Below, piece after piece: positions 7,190 through 9,376 of a stretch of DNA of 9,376 bases. The notes beneath the pieces are model-generated. The model saw only the letters and a program-made list of their open reading frames with translations. It ran no database searches and had not been told where the DNA came from. The stretch's first letter is position 1. Each line of letters opens with the position of its first letter. Position numbers and translations under genes: made by a program. Source of the DNA: DATJWY01 sp035500775 (GTDB lineage Bacteria > Pseudomonadota > Alphaproteobacteria > Acetobacterales > Acetobacteraceae); the NCBI GenBank assembly GCA_035500775.1, contig DATJWY010000128.1:1-9376 (forward strand), written 5' to 3'.

Positions 7190-7295
7190 GGCCCCAGACC
7201 CCCATCAGTTCAAGTCATGGGGTCTGGGGACAAGTCCCCAGCGGGGTCCAGGGGCGGAGCCCCTGGCCTTCCAGCGGATCAACCTAAAACTATCA
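7152..7295 (+). repeat. Intergenic hairpin repeat, copy R3
   Basis: The most complete copy. Stems in order: TGGGGC/GCCCCA at 7156-7161 and 7165-7170; CTGGGGCC/GGCCCCAG at 7178-7185 and 7190-7197 around the loop TTGA; CCCCAGACCCC/GGGGTCTGGGG at 7192-7202 and 7219-7229; CTGGGGAC/GTCCCCAG at 7224-7231 and 7234-7241; CCAGGGGC/GCCCCTGG at 7248-7255 and 7259-7266. Some are mutually exclusive. It ends in a conserved AT-richer tail at 7277-7295 that recurs inverted in R4. Its left part overlaps the 3' end of the flavoprotein gene, and its right end stops 4 nt short of the phosphatase stop codon. It therefore fills the whole space between two convergent genes. Confidence 0.88.
7190..7266. terminator. 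Hairpin cluster between convergent genes, possible bidirectional terminator
   Basis: The flavoprotein (+) and the phosphatase (-) converge on this interval, which holds several strong perfect stems of repeat R3, notably 7224-7241 and 7248-7266. Neither strand has a clear run of T after a stem, so intrinsic termination would be non-canonical. Location favours a role in ending or protecting both transcripts. Confidence 0.35.
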
Positions 7296-7299
7296 AGCC

Positions 7300-8001
7300 T
7301 TAACGATAAGTCACCATCCCCCGCTGCCCCGTCTGCTCCAGATGCGGGAAGGCGTTGAGATAGCTCACGCTGATCTCACCGGGCCGGAACAGGAGCCGGG
7401 TCACGCCGGTATTGACCAGGCTCCAGATCACCCGCAGCGCGGCGGCATCGTCGAGGCCGAGCACGTGCCGCGTCACCGCCGCGATCACGCCGCCGGAGGT
7501 GAACAGGATGACGTTGCGGGACGCGCCGGTGCGCCGCACCACCTGCTCGATGCCCGCGAGGCAACGCGCCTGGAAGTGGTTCCAGGACTCCGTGTACTCG
7601 TCGTCGTGCTGACCGGACGCCCAACGCTCCACCGCGGCGGCCAGGATCTCCTGATAGGCCCGGCGGGGACTCTCGGCGTTCTCGACGACGGCGGCGAGAT
7701 TGGCCGGGCTCTGTAGATCCGGGCGGGCGCGGATCAGCACCTCGTGGTGGTCGAACTCGTTGAAGGCCGGGTCGGGCGGCAGCACCGCGTCCCCGTTCAG
7801 CGCGCCGGCCTCGGCCGCCGCCTCCGCCGTCTGGCGATGGCGGCGCTGCGCCCCCATGGCGACGAGATCCATGCCGAGTTGGCTCGCCGCGAGCCAGCGC
7901 CCGAGCAGGCGCGACTGCTCCACGCCGCGTGCGGAAAGGTTGTCGTAATCCTCGGCGCCGAAACTCGCCTGTCCGTGCCGGACCAGATAGAGCGCCGACA
8001 T
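7300..8001 (-). CDS. Histidine phosphatase superfamily protein with altered active site
   Basis: A 233-residue protein of the phosphoglycerate-mutase-like (histidine phosphatase) fold. The N-terminal LYLVRHGQASFG carries the catalytic RHG motif (Arg8, His9, Gly10). LSARGVEQSRLLGRWL at about 22-37 and RRHRQTAEAA at about 53-62 match the next conserved helix and second phosphate-binding Arg (probably Arg54). NEFDHHEVL at 81-89 supplies the acid (Glu82). The last conserved element, usually HG, reads LFTSGGVIAAV with Ser169 in place of the second catalytic His, so activity may be altered or may use another residue. It follows the kinase gene after a single base, with GAGG 7 bases upstream of its ATG, so the two are coupled. 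A small-molecule phosphatase acting with the kinase is a reasonable guess; the substrate is unknown. Confidence 0.93.
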   Translation of the reverse strand: MSALYLVRHGQASFGAEDYDNLSARGVEQSRLLGRWLAASQLGMDLVAMGAQRRHRQTAEAAAEAGALNGDAVLPPDPAFNEFDHHEVLIRARPDLQSPANLAAVVENAESPRRAYQEILAAAVERWASGQHDDEYTESWNHFQARCLAGIEQVVRRTGASRNVILFTSGGVIAAVTRHVLGLDDAAALRVIWSLVNTGVTRLLFRPGEISVSYLNAFPHLEQTGQRGMVTYR

Positions 8002-8002
8002 C

Positions 8003-9097
8003 TCAGAGCCTCGATTCGGCGATCAGCCGTTCACACCGCGCGGCGAGATACGGAACCGTCTCCTTGAAGGCGGCGTACTGCGCCACCTTCGTCTGGCCGT
8101 GATAATAGCGGTAATAAATCTGCTGCCCGATCGCCGCGAGGCGGAACAGGCCGTAGATCAGGTAGAAATCGAAACTGGCGACGGACCAGCCGGTCTTCGC
8201 GCTGTAGTACTCCAGGACTTCCTGCCGCGTGAGCATCCCCGGCGCGTTCGAGGGCTGGCGGCGCATGTCCTGATAGAGCGGCTCATCATCCGCCTGAATC
8301 CAGTAGGCGAGCGTGCTGCCCAGATCCATCAGCGGATCGCCGAGCGTCGCCATCTCCCAGTCGAGCACACCGATGATCCGCAGCGGGTCGGCGGAATCGA
8401 GCACCACGTTGTCGAGGCGATAATCGTTGTGGATGACGCAAATGGCGGTGTCGCGCGCCGGCATCTTCGCGGCGAGCCAGGCCATGATCGCCTCGCAATC
8501 CGGCTGGTCCGGGGTGCGGGCCTTGCGGTAGCGGTCGTTCCAGCCGGTGATCTGCCGCTGCACGTAGCCCTCGCCCTTGCCGATCCAGCCAAGGCCGGCC
8601 GCTTGGTAATCGACCTGATGCAGTTCGATCAGCTTGTCGAAGAAATTGCGGCAGAGGCGGCTTGTGCGCTCCGGGTCGAGTGCGAGCGACGGCGGGAAAT
8701 CCTGGCGCGGGATGATCCCGTGCAGCCGCTCCATGACATAGAATTGCGCGCCGAGCACCGCCTCGTCCTCGCAGATGGCGACGATGCGCGGGATGTAGGG
8801 ATAGGCGGGCCGGAGACCGTGCATGATGCGCGCTTCCCGCACCATGTCGTGCGCGCTCTTCGCCTTATGGCCGAAGGGCGGCCGCCGCAGGATCAGGTCC
8901 TGACCGGGGTAGCGCAGCAGATAGGTCAGGTTGGAGGCGCCGCCCGGATATTGGTGCAGCTCCGGCGTGCCGGTCAGGCCAGGTTCAATCCCCTTGAGAT
9001 AGGCATCGACGCGGGCGACGTCGAGTTCCTCGCCCTGACGTACGCTGCCCGGCTGATCGATGATGTCGGTTGCTGGCGGTCTCGTCGTGAGATCCAT
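8003..9097 (-). CDS. APH-fold phosphotransferase, LvaA / ACAD10-ACAD11 kinase-domain type
   Basis: A 364-residue aminoglycoside-phosphotransferase-fold kinase. An ATP-binding loop lies at GGASNLTY (52-59), followed by DLILRRPP (67-74) where the N-lobe strand sits, and a conserved VREAR at 86-90. YVMERLHG at 120-127 is the hinge. The catalytic loop is HNDYRLDN at 223-230 (Asp225, Asn230), and the metal-binding segment is VLDWEMATLGDPLMDLG at 244-260 (Asp246). This pattern is that of the family containing LvaA of Pseudomonas putida, which phosphorylates 4-hydroxyvaleryl-CoA, and the kinase domains of animal ACAD10/ACAD11. It is not that of antibiotic-resistance APHs. A role in hydroxyacyl-CoA catabolism is inferred; no acyl-CoA dehydrogenase lies in the window, but one could be just beyond 9376. 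The start at 9097 is supported by a strong GGGGAGG. It is first gene of a two-gene operon. Confidence 0.93.
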   Translation of the reverse strand: MDLTTRPPATDIIDQPGSVRQGEELDVARVDAYLKGIEPGLTGTPELHQYPGGASNLTYLLRYPGQDLILRRPPFGHKAKSAHDMVREARIMHGLRPAYPYIPRIVAICEDEAVLGAQFYVMERLHGIIPRQDFPPSLALDPERTSRLCRNFFDKLIELHQVDYQAAGLGWIGKGEGYVQRQITGWNDRYRKARTPDQPDCEAIMAWLAAKMPARDTAICVIHNDYRLDNVVLDSADPLRIIGVLDWEMATLGDPLMDLGSTLAYWIQADDEPLYQDMRRQPSNAPGMLTRQEVLEYYSAKTGWSVASFDFYLIYGLFRLAAIGQQIYYRYYHGQTKVAQYAAFKETVPYLAARCERLIAESRL

Positions 9098-9106
9098 TGG
9101 TTTTTT

Positions 9107-9113
9107 CCTCCCC
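9107..9113 (-). promoter_or_regulatory. Strong Shine-Dalgarno of the APH-fold kinase gene
   Basis: On the minus strand this reads GGGGAGG, nine bases (AAAAAACCA) before the ATG ending at 9097. It is the best ribosome binding site in the window and fixes the kinase start. Confidence 0.75.
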
Positions 9114-9249
9114 GTTGGCGCCGCGGCGTTGGCAGGCTAGGCCGGGTTGCCTCCCGGACCTGGTTCCCCACAGACATTAAATCATCTGTTTGAAAAAGTC
9201 CCTCACTCTTGGCGGCATGCGAGCCCCTGGCTTCCGTTCCGTTAGACCA
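9114..9249 (-). promoter_or_regulatory. Leader and probable promoter region of the kinase/phosphatase operon
   Basis: No gene is supported here. An AT-richer patch at about 9170-9197 contains a minus-strand TTTAAT (9181-9176) as possible -10 box, without a convincing -35. It also holds the inverted repeat ACAGA (9170-9174) and TCTGT (9185-9189), centred on the same patch, which could be an operator. Both assignments rest on position and short motifs only. Confidence 0.3.
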
Positions 9250-9296
9250 TGATAGTTTTAGGTTGATCTATAGGAAGGCCAGGGGCGCAGCCCCTT
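9250..9296 (-). repeat. Intergenic hairpin repeat, copy R4 (partial or diverged)
   Basis: The 19-mer TGATAGTTTTAGGTTGATC at 9250-9268 is the exact reverse complement of 7277-7295 in R3. Four variable bases follow, then GGAAGGCCAGGGGC at 9273-9286, again the exact reverse complement of R3 (7259-7272). The stem AGGGGC/GCCCCT at 9281-9286 and 9290-9295 corresponds to the last R3 stem. Beyond that point the similarity to R3 is lost or replaced by the large palindrome at 9324-9361. R4 is thus inverted relative to R3, and the two copies frame the kinase/phosphatase operon. Confidence 0.85.
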
Positions 9297-9323
9297 GTGT
9301 CTGCAGAGTATGTCAGAGTGATA

Positions 9324-9361
9324 GCGCCGCTGGGGTGGGGCATGCCCCACCCCAGCGGTGC
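9324..9361. repeat. Large near-perfect palindrome at the right edge
   Basis: Bases 9327-9358 are a perfect 32-bp palindrome, with arm CCGCTGGGGTGGGGCA and its complement and no central loop. One G-T mismatch then three-base flanks extend the symmetry to 9324-9361. It may be an enlarged version of the CTGGGG...CCCCAG stem of the repeat family, since it lies just beyond R4 in the place that stem would occupy. It could also be a terminator for a gene beyond the window, although no T tract follows within the visible bases. Confidence 0.7.
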
Positions 9362-9376
9362 GGTCCGCAGGCCGAG

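Noticed and set aside
8003..9097. Aminoglycoside resistance gene
   Set aside because: The fold is APH-like, but the HNDYRLDN and DWEMATLGDPLMDLG segments and the partner gene fit the LvaA/ACAD10-11 metabolic kinase group.
8099..9193. 364-residue plus-strand open frame over the kinase gene
   Set aside because: Antisense shadow. The minus strand has the HNDYRLDN and DWE kinase motifs and a strong ribosome binding site.
1..9296. CRISPR array or insertion sequence explaining the repeats
   Set aside because: The copies are kilobases apart, in alternating orientation and internally palindromic, with no spacers, cas genes or transposase in the window.

Overview
The window is about 9.4 kb of very GC-rich DNA with C/G-ending codons, short intergenic spaces and translationally coupled genes. 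Together with the gene families present this suggests an alphaproteobacterium, perhaps of the Acetobacteraceae/Rhodospirillales type; that placement is inference, since no rRNA or other phylogenetic marker is present. There is no transposase, integrase, CRISPR array, tRNA or rRNA.

Region 1 (327-5774, + strand) is a five-gene operon: a MarR-type regulator, a 735-residue FUSC-family inner-membrane transporter (AaeB/fusaric-acid-resistance type), a 64-residue DUF1656 membrane protein (AaeX type), an HlyD-type periplasmic adaptor (AaeA type) and a NodT-type outer-membrane efflux lipoprotein. The first three genes overlap by 4 bp and 1 bp, and the last two follow after gaps of 25 and 16 bp. The set makes a complete inner-membrane/periplasm/outer-membrane pump with its own regulator, probably for aromatic carboxylic acids or similar weak acids. 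Region 2 (5960-7189, +) is a lone FAD-dependent oxidoreductase of the HI0933/BaiN-like group (PP_4765-like subfamily). Region 3 (9097-7300, - strand) is a two-gene operon: an APH-fold kinase related to LvaA and to the kinase domains of ACAD10/ACAD11, followed after one base by a histidine-phosphatase-superfamily protein in which the usual second catalytic His is replaced by Ser.

The least ordinary part is what lies between the genes. Four copies of a GC-rich, hairpin-dense repeat (here R1-R4) occupy the intergenic spaces at 1-98, 5784-5930, 7152-7295 and 9250-9296, in alternating orientation (+, -, +, -). Each transcription unit is therefore bracketed by inverted copies. The copies share several short stems, and one stem keeps its base pairing while its sequence changes between copies. 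R3 also encodes the last dozen residues and the stop codon of the flavoprotein, with the stop in a hairpin loop. R2 carries an extra 30-nt insert that forms a long predicted RNA stem in the flavoprotein leader. A 32-bp perfect palindrome lies next to R4 at the right edge.

No clearly new enzymatic or defence system is visible. The repeat family, the kinase/phosphatase pair with its altered active site, and the regulator-coupled efflux operon are the items that deserve a second look.
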